Of a DNA stretch of 64,000 nucleotides, positions 21,101 to 27,005 are shown one piece after another; positions within the stretch are counted from its first letter, which is position 1, and each line of letters starts with the position of its first letter. The notes beneath the pieces are model-generated. The model was not told where the DNA came from, ran no database searches, and saw only the letters and a list, made by a program, of their open reading frames with translations. Origin of the DNA: Doris montereyensis. Taxonomy: Eukaryota; Mollusca; Gastropoda; Nudibranchia; Dorididae. The DNA lies in contig JAXRKP010000580.1 of NCBI GenBank assembly GCA_037039925.1, positions 192,001 to 256,000 on the forward strand. Direction: 5' to 3'. The translations under genes were made by a program, and so were the position numbers.

Positions 21101-22387
21101 GTCAGCCAAATTCTAATTAATTAGTGAGATCTGAATCACAGTCAAGTTTTTTAATTGCACAAAGATGGCAGCCATGGAGAATTCTTGGATTGTCCAGAAC
21201 TTTAGTGACGTTTCAGGCGCTGGTGTGAGTTAACCCAAGAAAAGTTACGGCCCTTTATTTAGGGCGTGTTGCAGTTGGTCTGGGAAGCGCGCAGGCCCTA
21301 TATTTAGGGCCACCATCATTGGCACGGAAGCATGCATGCCCTATATTTAGGGCCAGACACCTAGGCTTCTTTAATGGAAATTTCCACTGTCCTTACATGG
21401 TTTCTGATGTAGTTCATAGTTAAATAACAGCCAATGAGATTACAATTTATTTTAAGCTTGTGGCTTTCCCCGATAGCCTCGTTATCATTCGTCAAAGTGA
21501 CGCTTTCCCATTCAACACACTTCATGCAAGGCTATGGTTGATTACACGGCTATCGCTACTATTGTTTAGTCCTTAGTTTAAGTTTCTCTTTGTTGCAATA
21601 ACATCTTAATATGAATTCCTTATTCTTTCAAGTAATAGAAAATGCATGTTTTATAGGTCTTTTATCATCTGTTAATGTGAACTCATTGTTCATCTGTTAA
21701 CGTGAACTCATAGTTTAAACTAAGTCTAAATCCTAGCTTCACCCGTTGCACACTGCTTTATTCATGCAAATGGCTGGGGCAACCCCTCGTAAGAAGGTCA
21801 CTTCCGGTAACACCGCGAGCTCTACTTGGGTTAAGACGATCGGCTGGCAGGCTGGTTCAAAGTGAGGGCTTGATAGTCAGGCCCAATTAAGGCTGTATAC
21901 TTTCATCTATTGGGAACATTGAAGCTCATGAATGCGTTAAAGTAAATGAGTCGCAGCCATTGAATAACTTTGAGATTTTCAGATATGAAACAGATAGTAA
22001 TGAAACATATATATATTATTTTTTTTAAATTATGTATTTTTCACAGTTGTTTGATGATCTCAAAAAGTTGTTAACATTTGGTGATGACGTCCCAAGATGA
22101 AAGAAGAAAAAGGGAAAGGAGAACTTATTTGGAACAGAAAACAAGTCAACTGTGATGTGTAACTGTATGTATAGCTCTCTCCATATGTGCACATTAACAC
22201 ACATTTGGGACTACATCTGCAGAGAGACAAAAGTATAGACGAGACACCACTGTTTGTTTTGACTGACAATGTTACTGCTGCAACACAGCTCAACGGCATC
22301 TCTCCTCAGGCATTAGACTCTTTGTCTTTCTCACCAAGCATCGGAATGATCGTAGAGACAAAACATGAACCAACATTATACGATTAA
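1..22387 (+). CDS. QSER1/PRR12: QSER1/PRR12-like protein with C-terminal DUF4211 region, multi-exon, 5' end outside window
   Basis: This is the whole-gene entry; exons are listed separately. Known family: vertebrate QSER1 and PRR12 are large nuclear, chromatin-associated proteins with a long disordered Ser/Gln/Pro-rich N-terminal part and a conserved C-terminal DUF4211 region. QSER1 is reported to protect developmental promoters from DNA methylation. Seen here: a 3.4 kb low-complexity exon with polySer, polyGln, polyPro and basic patches (KPKRRSRKKKD). About thirteen small exons follow, encoding conserved blocks such as YPIWRLEDDASMIHKYE, DDPLVDQFNIYLQVFISQAL, GQAKWTVSF, KSVVFSGNAYDKVLL and RTYHSLCHFKYWL, ending at a TAA at 22385. 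Invertebrates generally carry one such gene, so I do not choose between the two vertebrate names. Oddities: about ten 1-base frame breaks in exon 1 and several splice-phase mismatches downstream. Identification rests on remembered family features, not on a search. Confidence 0.75.
96..440 (+). repeat. Two-copy tandem duplication inside the first coding exon
   Basis: A block starting AGTCTTTGATCATTCTCAGG at 96 recurs at 265 and its first bases recur at 441, giving units of 169 and 176 bases. Each unit encodes a polySer stretch (AGC/AGT repeats) followed by NKALRYEPIS and a SQIIEAARVFDHSQARGSLDQ-like segment. Each copy has its own 1-base loss in a homopolymer: G4 to G3 near 118 in copy 1, and C4 to C3 near 393 in copy 2. 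The differences between copies argue against a simple exact copying artefact, but a joined pair of haplotypes is possible. Confidence 0.85.
3958..4118 (+). repeat. SINE family A copy (tRNA-derived), 5' part
   Basis: The head reads like a degenerate tRNA (GTGGCCGAGGTAAGGCTGCC, then a B-box-like GTTCGAATCCTAG). It continues into the family's body, with AAGGACACAAC and then CCCAGGTGCAAATGGGTACA. The same order recurs in at least nine other places in the window on both strands. Confidence 0.8.
4960..5110 (+). repeat. Dispersed repeat C copy
   Basis: The order GGTAGGTCCTACTTCTTTCC, a T-rich segment, TTGTTTTTTCCTCTTAGTTC and ATCCTGAGATCACC recurs with divergence near 20945, 23100, 28890, 30530, 59435 and 63860. 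I cannot name the family. It behaves like the 3' part of a SINE or other short element. Confidence 0.55.
5427..5544 (+). repeat. (CT)n microsatellite with CCCTCC interruptions
   Basis: About 118 bases are almost pure CT on the plus strand, with a C-rich interruption near 5465-5490. Apparent Ser/Leu or Arg/Glu reading frames across it are repeat artefacts. Confidence 0.97.
5873..6005 (+). repeat. SINE family B copy
   Basis: It begins with a tRNA-like head (GGCAAGGTGTCAGCCTCTCA, then GTAGGTTCAAGCC). A diagnostic body follows: ACTCTGTGCACGTTAAAAAT, then CCCTTGGCAGTTTATAGGGC and AGTCCGGGCAAAA. The same body recurs at about 12247-12390 and 62420-62715. Confidence 0.8.
6201..6340 (+). CDS. QSER1/PRR12: QSER1/PRR12-like, exon 2
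   Basis: The exon starts after CACTCCACAG and ends before GTGAGC. The single base left over from exon 1 plus GC completes a Ser codon, so the phase matches. It encodes AYGGSGSSTEEEPPVMYSAS, then an Asp-rich segment and DPVWMPFDV. It ends on a codon boundary. Confidence 0.8.
6341..7261 (+). other. Intron 2 of the QSER1/PRR12-like gene
   Basis: It runs from GTGAGC to CCCCATCAG. Around 6520-6660 there is a weak SINE-like stretch (TGGTTCAAAATCC, then AAGGTATTTCG and AATGGGTACCAAG) that I could not place in a family. Nothing else was recognised. Confidence 0.55.
7262..7311 (+). CDS. QSER1/PRR12: QSER1/PRR12-like, exon 3 (small basic exon)
   Basis: It encodes DLKPEQILMRKGRRRG. A GT at 7308 is available, but only the donor GTAAAT at 7312 leaves two bases and keeps the next exon in its long open frame. 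I therefore place the end at 7311. The basic GRRRG run continues into arginine-rich sequence in exon 4. Confidence 0.6.
8171..8453 (+). repeat. SINE family A copy, near full length
   Basis: The head is GTGTTAGTGGCCAAGTGGTT with a B-box-like GGTTTGAATCC. The body is CCCAGGTGCTAATGGGTACA. The tail is CTTGGGAGTAAAAACC, TGGCGTCCTGTCC, then TTCCGCTTCATGCCATAGAA and TTCAAGGAACTTTAC. This copy best defines the family's full layout of about 280 bases. Confidence 0.85.
8541..8690 (+). repeat. SINE family A, 3' half
   Basis: It starts in CACCACCAGTCCCAGGCTGT and carries the shared tail (GGGGAGTAAAGCCTGTGACA, AGTGTCCTGTCCAGG). The same first 50 bases also occur at 8041-8090. Confidence 0.75.
8875..9076 (+). 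CDS. QSER1/PRR12: QSER1/PRR12-like, exon 4
   Basis: The exon runs from TTTCAG to CGT|GTAAGT. It encodes an Arg/Ser/Lys/Pro-rich linker that begins RSRSRLLSGKSGQPPAAKAP and contains VAKKKAVVATEP. It ends NSAPYR on a codon boundary. Composition fits a flexible basic linker before the conserved C-terminal domain. Confidence 0.7.
9077..9708 (+). other. Intron 4 of the QSER1/PRR12-like gene
   Basis: It contains a 37-base near-duplicate (ACCATAAGTTAGAAACTA at about 9155 and 9190), an 88-base block (9231-9318) that recurs inside the transposon at 10932, and GA/CAGA-rich low-complexity DNA (9390-9480). Confidence 0.65.
9709..9853 (+). CDS. QSER1/PRR12: QSER1/PRR12-like, exon 5 (start of DUF4211 region)
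   Basis: It runs from CCCTTTCAG to G|GTGAGT. It encodes TGQYLIEKKDLQNYEG, then YPIWRLEDDASMIHKYELIV and QGNVVKHKGVGN. The W-R-L-E block followed by HKYE resembles the beginning of DUF4211 as I know it from QSER1 and PRR12. It ends one base into a codon, while the next exon begins a codon. That is a 1-base mismatch, like the frame breaks in exon 1. Confidence 0.75.
9854..11663 (+). other. Intron 5 of the QSER1/PRR12-like gene
   Basis: Most of this intron is a probable inverted-repeat transposon (10245-11408). The acceptor is CCGTTTCAG. The apparent small open frames inside are not conserved-looking. Confidence 0.7.
10245..11408. mobile_element. Nonautonomous DNA transposon, hAT-like by its terminal repeats
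   Basis: The ends are a perfect 15-base inverted repeat: CAGGGTGTCCAGCAA at 10245-10259 and its reverse complement at 11394-11408. Known: hAT-type elements commonly start CAGGG and make 8-bp target duplications. The flanking octamers here (10237-10244 and 11409-11416) do not match, so the insertion is old, the ends are slightly misplaced, or it is another superfamily. Subterminal GGTCGGAAAT-type motifs near the left end are mirrored by ATTTCC motifs near the right end. No transposase frame was seen in the 1.16 kb. Confidence 0.65.
11664..11815 (+). CDS. QSER1/PRR12: QSER1/PRR12-like, exon 6 (DUF4211)
   Basis: It encodes YSTWMKSMQSQFEPVQVKEL, then AMKGREAALVQVTEEFRQSL and PATESKTPRTW. Two donors are possible. 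GTAAGA at 11797 is the stronger site but breaks the frame. GTGAAA at 11816 leaves two bases and joins exon 7 in frame. I give the frame-compatible end. Confidence 0.65.
11816..12533 (+). other. Intron 6 of the QSER1/PRR12-like gene
   Basis: It contains a truncated SINE B (about 12247-12390) and otherwise unremarkable AT-rich DNA. The acceptor is TTCCTCAG. Confidence 0.6.
12247..12390 (+). repeat. SINE family B, 3' part
   Basis: It has GATGAATGATAAAAAGAGGT, then CACTCTGTGCACACTAAAGA, TCCCTTGGCTATTTAC and AATCTGGGCAAAATTTT, in the same order as at 62560-62715. The tRNA-like head is missing. Confidence 0.75.
12534..12649 (+). CDS. QSER1/PRR12: QSER1/PRR12-like, exon 7 (DUF4211)
   Basis: It encodes LILQYEDDPLVDQFNIYLQV, then FISQALEPNFLKTIIERK. 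The acidic D-D-P-L-V-D-x-F block with the I-Y-L-Q helix and SQALEPNF is one of the clearest family blocks in the window. It ends one base into a codon before GTGTGT and joins exon 8 in phase. Confidence 0.8.
12650..13517 (+). other. Intron 7 of the QSER1/PRR12-like gene
   Basis: It contains a minus-strand LINE/RNase H fragment (about 12840-13431) and a T12 run near 12907. The acceptor is CATTTCAG. Confidence 0.65.
12840..13431 (-). mobile_element. Non-LTR retrotransposon fragment: end of RNase H domain and 3' coding tail
   Basis: The minus strand reads ILQWIPGHCQIDGNEHADDL near 13250-13330. W-I/V-P-G-H-x-x-I-x-G-N-E-x-A-D is the hallmark C-terminal motif of RNase H domains in LINEs. Downstream, in shifted frames, come LFRLRTGHN and RLHQHMYRYLKVGESEGCEY, then TEHILQQCPPHIRENRYG. 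This resembles the post-RNase H C-terminal segment with Cys/His residues (C-x-Y ... H-x-L-x-x-C-P). It is broken by frameshifts and lacks the endonuclease and reverse transcriptase, so it is a dead 3' fragment. Confidence 0.75.
13518..13614 (+). CDS. QSER1/PRR12: QSER1/PRR12-like, exon 8 (DUF4211)
   Basis: It encodes TFYGEALQAIDQTVQIKLKS. In that frame there is then an immediate TGA at 13580. One base on, the frame reads LTGQAKWTVSFK up to the donor AAA|GTGAGA, which is in phase with exon 9. I read the TGA as a 1-base indel near 13574-13580 and not as the true stop, because five or six more family blocks follow. Confidence 0.7.
13615..14751 (+). other. Intron 8 of the QSER1/PRR12-like gene
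   Basis: AT-rich with no recognised repeat except CTTATCTTAT repeats at 14694-14715. An AATAAA at 14685 falls here and is probably not used, because coding exons continue. Confidence 0.55.
14752..14817 (+). CDS. QSER1/PRR12: QSER1/PRR12-like, exon 9 (DUF4211)
   Basis: Exactly 22 codons lie between GATTCCCAG and GTATAT: KALHKFPLMKEIDRPNL, then KQACQ. Phase 0 at both ends agrees with its neighbours. The H-K-x-P ... E-I/V-D-R-P-x-L pattern fits my memory of the PRR12/QSER1 C-terminus. Confidence 0.75.
14818..15524 (+). other. Intron 9 of the QSER1/PRR12-like gene
   Basis: It contains a compound trinucleotide array (15091-15252). The acceptor is TTGCTTTCACAG. Confidence 0.6.
15091..15252 (+). 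repeat. Trinucleotide array (CTG)n(CTA)n(CAC)n
   Basis: A short CTG run is followed by about 27 CTA/ACT units, then about 20 CAC units, then CTA again. The 190-residue open frame across it (poly-Leu then poly-Pro) and the minus-strand poly-Val frame are artefacts of the repeat. Confidence 0.97.
15525..15631 (+). CDS. QSER1/PRR12: QSER1/PRR12-like, exon 10 (DUF4211)
   Basis: It encodes ACDNSSPPTIKSVVFSGNAY, then DKVLLIDKPHLSLML, from TTCACAG to AG|GTAAAG. It continues the Cys pair begun in exon 9 (QACQ-ACD). It ends two bases into a codon. The next exon's long frame starts on a codon, so a base is missing or extra at this junction. Confidence 0.75.
15632..17752 (+). other. Intron 10 of the QSER1/PRR12-like gene
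   Basis: It contains an inverted-repeat pair (16115-16133 and 16754-16772), a second inverted pair (16535-16546 and 17383-17394), G- and C-runs near 15940 and 17547, and AT-rich DNA. No coding was seen. The acceptor is ATCCACTTGCAG. Confidence 0.55.
16115..16772. mobile_element. Possible small inverted-repeat element
   Basis: CTTTGGCGTAAATTACCCT at 16115-16133 faces AGGGTAATTTAGCCCAAAG at 16754-16772, matching in reverse complement at about 18 of 19 positions. A related, direct-orientation CTTTGGGTTAAAT sits near 17304. I could not find target duplications or a coding frame, so the element class is unknown. Confidence 0.35.
17753..17850 (+). CDS. QSER1/PRR12: QSER1/PRR12-like, exon 11 (DUF4211)
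   Basis: It encodes EFMIGKRAAHYVRTYHSLCH, then FKYWLHRGVVTP, and ends AG|GTCAGT. The Y-H-x-L-x-H-F-K-Y block is strongly reminiscent of the family's C-terminal region. It starts on a codon, although exon 10 leaves two bases. Confidence 0.75.
17881..17972 (+). repeat. 20-base minisatellite
   Basis: The unit is GCATAGTGTTGACATTTGGT, present about four to five times with a few variants (GTCATAGTCTTGACATTTGG). Confidence 0.9.
18340..18950 (+). repeat. Tandem array with a unit of about 68 bases
   Basis: Eight to nine units are each built from CACACAACACATACATATAT, then ATGCATACTTTTCACAAGAG, TACCATATATTGAGAGC and TTTATGGGTTG. Some units are shortened or have an inserted segment (near 18560-18600). 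Open frames on both strands (a plus-strand frame rich in THTYICIL, a minus-strand frame rich in GTLVKSMHIYVCVVC) simply follow the repeat. Confidence 0.93.
19245..19339 (+). CDS. QSER1/PRR12: QSER1/PRR12-like, exon 12 (DUF4211)
   Basis: It starts with VKLMRESSKTEGLSGLD. From about 19292 the family-like frame is one base on, reading ILDMCLENSQLGFA up to the donor CAG|GTAAAA. In the first frame a TAA follows at 19341. I prefer the shifted reading because the next exon (LFDDLKKLL) continues the pattern and the donor is strong. The alternative is a short terminal exon ending at 19343. Confidence 0.6.
20020..20760. repeat. Cluster of AGATCT/TCTAGA palindromic hexamers
   Basis: The hexamers TCTAGA and AGATCT, often chained as CTAGATCTAGATC, occur dozens of times here. 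Similar clusters lie at about 49740-50200 and 51640-52080. The chain is a self-complementary, diffuse array and not a tandem unit of fixed length. Confidence 0.8.
20945..21060 (+). repeat. Dispersed repeat C copy
   Basis: It has GGCAGTTGGCATGAGTTGCT, then GGTAGGTCTTACTTCTTTCC, a T-rich stretch and a GGTTTACCTTC end, in the same order as the copies near 4960 and 59435. Confidence 0.5.
21249..21354. promoter_or_regulatory. Three evenly spaced MEF2-like palindromes
   Basis: GGCCCTTTATTTAGGGC (21249-21265), GGCCCTATATTTAGGGCC (21294-21311) and GCCCTATATTTAGGGCC (21338-21354) start 44-45 bases apart. The core CTATATTTAG in copies 2 and 3 fits the MEF2 consensus YTAWWWWTAR. Copy 1 has a mismatch. 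The intervening sequence is partly similar between units, so this may be a 45-base minisatellite and not a designed control site. No function can be read from the sequence alone. Confidence 0.3.
22047..22080 (+). CDS. QSER1/PRR12: QSER1/PRR12-like, exon 13 (short)
   Basis: It encodes LFDDLKKLLTF after TTTTTCACAG. In the family an E/D-D-L-K-x-L-L segment follows the D-x-C-L block seen in exon 12. The 3' end is uncertain: GTGATG at 22081 is the first usable donor. If it is not spliced, the frame runs on to a TGA at 22098. Confidence 0.5.
22223..22387 (+). CDS. QSER1/PRR12: QSER1/PRR12-like, probable last exon
   Basis: After ACATCTGCAG comes a compact open frame: DKSIDETPLFVLTDNVTAAT, then QLNGISPQALDSLSFSPSIG and MIVETKHEPTLYD, with TAA at 22385. 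The acceptor could be at CAG or at one of the following AG dinucleotides. AGAGAG|AC would match the phase of exon 13. The base composition is coding-like compared with the surroundings. I infer that it is the C-terminus from its position and orientation. Confidence 0.5.
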   Translation, partial: RDKSIDETPLFVLTDNVTAATQLNGISPQALDSLSFSPSIGMIVETKHEPTLYD

Positions 22388-23099
22388 GATTTGTCATCTT
22401 GAAACAAGTGAAAAAGTGTCCCTCCCCTGTTAATTTTGACAATGTTTTTTTCTTTCTTGTCCTTTTCCTTCCTTGTTTTTTCTTTGTTTTTGTTTTTTCT
22501 TTCCTCTTCTGTTTCTGTCCTTTTTTCTTTGACCGTTTGATGGCACTATGAAATGGAACAATAATTTGTCTGTTAAAATCAAGTCTTTGTTCTTTCTGTT
22601 GCGTCACTCAGTCTTATTCTCCCCCCCTTCCCCTTCAAAATTCCTCCCTGATTTCGGGTTTGACTCAGGCACTGTATTTTGTGACCATGAAGATACATCA
22701 GTCATATACCATAGGTATATAGGTTTATCACTGGTACCATAGGTTTTTTCATATTTTGAATACACCTCCATGAGGTTTTTTTTCTACATCTTGCCCACAT
22801 TACAGATATGTTTTGTTGTTTTACATTCATCGGCCATCTTCTACTCTTCTGCATTTCCCGTCACATTTCCTGCATATGTATACATGTATTATGTAAACAT
22901 TTGTTTGTTGTCATCAAGGTTTTGTTAACAAACAAGGTATCTGGGTGTTGAATGATTTTCATCTCTTGGGATTGGGATGTTGGGTATGTGATTTTCATTC
23001 TTTCCGGGGGGGGGGGGGGTTCTCTTCCCCGCGCCACCAACCCTCTTCTTTTCATACCAATTACCATGTTTGAAACTGTTTTTCTTATCATGGTCTCTC

Positions 23100-23240
23100 T
23101 GTAAGGCGGTTTGGTGCTAATAGTAGTTCCTACTTATTTCAAGAGTGGTTTGGCGGGCGCTGCTTTTACTTATTGTTTATCTTGCTGGTCTGCCTTTGTT
23201 CACCCTGAGATGACTGCATATTATATACAGGGTAAATTTC
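23100..23240 (+). repeat. Dispersed repeat C copy
   Basis: It has GTAGTTCCTACTTATTTC, then TATCTTGCTGGTCTGCC, TTCACCCTGAGATGACTGCA and GGGTAAATTTCGTTG. It shares the order of the other C copies, and its tail ends just before a (CT)n tract. Confidence 0.45.
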
Positions 23241-23261
23241 GTTGAAACAAACAAACAAACC

Positions 23262-23262
<1 letters not shown>

Positions 23263-23332
<70 letters not shown>

Positions 23333-23430
23333 ACTCTCCATCTCACTATCTCTTTCTCTCTCTCACTCTCTCTCTCTCTCTCTCACTCTCCCTATCTCTT
23401 TCTCTCACTCTCACTATCTCTTTCTCTCAG
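23263..23430 (+). repeat. (CT)n microsatellite, partly degenerate
   Basis: A pure CT run of about 60 bases is followed by CTCACTCTC/CTATCTCTTTC variants. Confidence 0.97.
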
Positions 23431-23794
23431 TGAGTTTCAGTAAATATTGAAGAGCCCCAACCACCTGCCTTAAAGAGAATATAATTCACTGTCATGTCTT
23501 TCACGCAGTGTGTTCTGCTACCATTTAAATAGATTGCATAATAATGATTGAAAAAAACCCAAACAATGCCGTTGATCCACTCCAAATTCATGTTTATGAT
23601 ATTCTTATTGTAGTTTTGCAGTAAATAAGACAGGTGCGTCTTTCTGTCAAACAAAAGTACATTATAATTAATCCTGGTCACGTTGTTGCTGTGGCAGATC
23701 AATTTTGCCCAAAACTTTTAATTTAATTTCAAGGGGAGCTTCCTAACTGCAAAATGTTGTCAGTACAAGTTGTTTGTTTCTGTTTTGATTGAAT

Positions 23795-24050
23795 GGCAGA
23801 GGTAGTGTAGTGATTAGGATGCCTGGTCTTGGGATCATGAGATTTCAACATCGTGTTCTTTGAGGAAGACACATATTAGGCATTGCCACACAACCCAGGT
23901 GGAAATAAGTACCGGCATTGGCTGGGGAGTAAAACCTGCAACAGACTAACGTCTTGTCCAGGAGGCAATACAGTACAGTTATATCATTTGTTCTGCTTCA
24001 AGGTACAGAAACTAGGATGGCTGTGATGATGGCCCTCAGAGAAACTTTAC
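23795..24050 (+). repeat. SINE family A copy
   Basis: The head is GGCAGAGGTAGTGTAGTGAT and TCTTGGGATCATGAG. The body is CAACCCAGGTGGAAATAAGT. The tail is GGCTGGGGAGTAAAACCTGC, AACGTCTTGTCCAGGAGGC and TTCTGCTTCAAGGTACAGAA. The B box is damaged. Confidence 0.8.
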
Positions 24051-25849
24051 ACTTTTTCTTTAATGTGCCATTTTGATTGGCTCCTCGTGTGTTTCAAGCC
24101 ACCCGAACCGGTTTGCACCGTTCGCGCGCTCCTTACCACCTTGGTGATACACTATTGAACAGCAGACTTGGCTTCAAGTCCTGACTAGTAGAAATCTGTG
24201 CAATTTTCTCTCATTGTTTTTTTTTCTAAGAATTTATTGTTACCAAAACTACCATTATGGTTGCCTTGATGTGCTGGCTGATGTTGAGGGGAAAGGGGAG
24301 GGAGGGAGGCAACGGTCTGACATTTATGTGGTCAGGGTTTTTGTCTTGTTTTCTTCTTATTCTTCTTGGTCTCAAAATGCTTAGATTGTAGAGGTAGAAC
24401 AGATTTGTTAAGAAGTTAAATGTTTCTACCTGTCTAATGTATCATTTTGCTTTGCTTTCTACATACATGTATGTATCTATAATTGTGAGTTGGTTGTTTT
24501 TGTGCATCAAAGGCTCTGTTGCCAGGCCTCTTAAGAGTAATCATATTTTGCATGTAGGCTCTAAATGATTCCGAGATCGTTTTCAGTAGAGGAATTTCTC
24601 TACTCATTCTTTGAAAGAAAATTTCATTGTTTTCGCAGTCTTTGAGTTGAATTTTCATTCACCTAAGCTGCCATTATAAACAGGTTTTTAAATTAACGAG
24701 AATATGTCCACTCGCGTAACCTCAATATCGACAAGTACTAATTTGATCCAATAATCGTAATTGATATCACCCGGGGTATAACGTGCTTGGTAATGTGAAC
24801 ATGTTCCTTCTTTATATTATCATATAAATATGAGCAAGGTAAAGAACTGTTTTCAGTGATATTAAGAAGTTGGAAAAATATCTGATTATTTTGATGGAAA
24901 AGAAATATCTACTTCAAATGAAATAAGAGAGATATGTTACTAAAAGTAAGTGAAATATTTGCCTTAAGTGATATTACAAGTAAGAGAATTGATTACTTTT
25001 AGTGCCTTTGAGAATCTATGTTTGACCAAAGGAGCAACTTTTATTTCTGTTTAGGATTTGAAATGAAGAAGCCATTTTTGTGAAAGATTATCAGGTTTTA
25101 AAACAAGAAATAAAAAGTTTGCAGTTTTGAATAGATCCTTTACCCAGTCTGAATTGTAAATCTTGCAAGATACTAACAAAGGAATAAATAAATAATTATT
25201 TTTGTTATTGTTTTAATGCTGTTATTGTGCATTTGATTGATTAGAGATTGATGAATAATCAATGTTAAATTACAACTCATTTCCCGACCTTGTTCTCCTC
25301 CTATTCCAAAAAAAAAAACAAAACAGCCCAACAAAACCAAAGATAGAAATTGAGAAAGAAAAATTATGGAAAGGGGACAAAGAGGAGGGAGCCTTTTGGT
25401 AAATTGTCTTTTTTCTCACTTTTTTTCAGGCTTACAGTAATCTGAGTTATTTCAAGTTGTTTTGCTTTGATGTATTTACGGTTTCTGTGGTCTTAGTTTG
25501 ATAATTATATTTTTGTGAAGAAGTCATACTTAATTTTTGTACAAAATGCCATTTTCTTGATGATATATTCTTGTGAGGGAAAAAGTGCTTTCATTGGTTT
25601 TTGGGGCAGTATATGTGGACATTGTTTTTCTACATTATATAATCAATTGTAATACTTTAAGATATATATGGAATGTCTTCTCTGGCAATCAGAGGTAGTC
25701 TGCCTTGCACTCCCTATCTCTGTCTTTGCCATCTATCTGTCTCTGTGTCGCTGTGTCTGTTCCTCTATACCTTTGTCTGTCGGCATGTCTCTCCCTTCCT
25801 CCCCTCCTCTTTCTACCCCTCAACACTGTCTTGATCTGTCTGTATGTAC

Positions 25850-26000
25850 GCCTCTCTTTCTCTTTCTCTCTCTCTAGTCTCTCTCTCTGTCTCTCTCTCT
25901 GATTCTATTTGTCTGTCTCTCTCTGTATATTTGTCTCTGTCTGTCTCTGTTTCTGTCTCTCGTTCGCCCCCTCTCTCTCTCTCTCTCTCTACCCCTCCCC
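25850..26000 (+). repeat. (CT)n / (CTGT)n low-complexity tract
   Basis: CT repeats are mixed with CTGTCT and TTTCTC. Several 60-130-codon Ser/Leu/Cys frames in this stretch are artefacts. Confidence 0.95.
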
Positions 26001-26225
26001 CCCCTTCTACTCCTTCTCTGCCCCCTGTCTTTCTGAAAGGGTTTTTCACTCTCATGTTCAGTTTTATGAAAAAACTTATTACAGTTACAGACATTCAATT
26101 ATAATCAGTTCTTTTCAATGTGATACTAGATTGGAAAAAGAATTTAAAGATTTTAATTGCCTCTTTTTTATATTATTCTGCCTGCCTATTTTTAGTATTC
26201 ACATGTTTCATCTGATGATGATGTT

Positions 26226-26353
26226 GATAATAATACAATCGTGGTGGTCTAAGAACGCGAGACTGAAAAATCATGCTGGTAAACAGACCGATAATAATAC
26301 AATCGTGGCGGTCTAAGAACGCGAGACTAAAAAATCATGCTGGTAAACAGACC
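26226..26353 (+). repeat. Direct tandem duplication of 64 bases
   Basis: Two adjacent copies starting GATAATAATACAATCGTGG (26226 and 26290) differ at only about two positions. The unit carries AAGAACGCGAGACT and ATCATGCTGGTAAACAGACC. Confidence 0.93.
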
Positions 26354-26754
26354 CTGGTACAGTCGGATCTGCTTATTCCAAATTCTGTTGTACCAAATCC
26401 ATATAAAACGAAACCTGTCTTGACAACTTTGACAAGCTAGTCGTCGGTTTAAAATCGTGCTGTTAGCCGGGCCAAGTTGGTTGTTAAGGGGCCAAATTAA
26501 CACGTAGACAAAAAACTGTTTCCTGAGATAGAATGCTGGTAGGCGACATGTTCTTAGACCGAACTACTGTATTGGCTTGTCCAGCCTGATTTATGCCTTC
26601 CCTTTCTTTTTTTCCCATTTTTGTCTCTCTTCCATGGAAACATGAAGAGTATGTTGCTGGTTGTTAACAATGCAATTCAAATATTAAAACCGCATTTAAT
26701 GATAACAAGAGAATAACAAATAAAGGCGTCTGAATTTATTTTACGCTTGTACAG

Positions 26755-27005
26755 AGTGTTGTGTGGTGTCTTTTTTGTTATTATGAGGTTCTTGGTCCGA
26801 ACCCTGGCAAAGCTAGGTTTGAGGTTGTGTTCCCTGGGACTGGGAAGGACGTTTAACGTGCATTTCTTTACTTGACCCAGATGAAAATTAGTACCAGTAT
26901 CAGCTGAGGAGTAAATTCTGCGGCAGAGAGCGTCTTGCCCAGGAGGCGTTGATTTGACCTGGTGGATGACAGGATAAGATCCAGCTCTCTTGAAGGAAGT
27001 CTACT
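26755..27005 (+). repeat. SINE family A copy
   Basis: The B-box-like part reads GGTCCGAACCCTGGCAAAGC. The body has GTTCCCTGGGACTGGGAAGG and TGACCCAGATGAAAATTAGT. The tail has CAGCTGAGGAGTAAATTCTG and GCGTCTTGCCCAGGAGGCGT. Confidence 0.8.

Larger units (their letters stand above)
19340..22046 (+). other. Intron 12 of the QSER1/PRR12-like gene
   Basis: It contains a region dense in AGATCT/TCTAGA palindromes (about 20020-20760), a repeat C copy (about 20945-21060) and three spaced GGCCCTATATTTAGGGCC-type palindromes (21249-21354). The acceptor is TTTTTCACAG. Confidence 0.55.
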
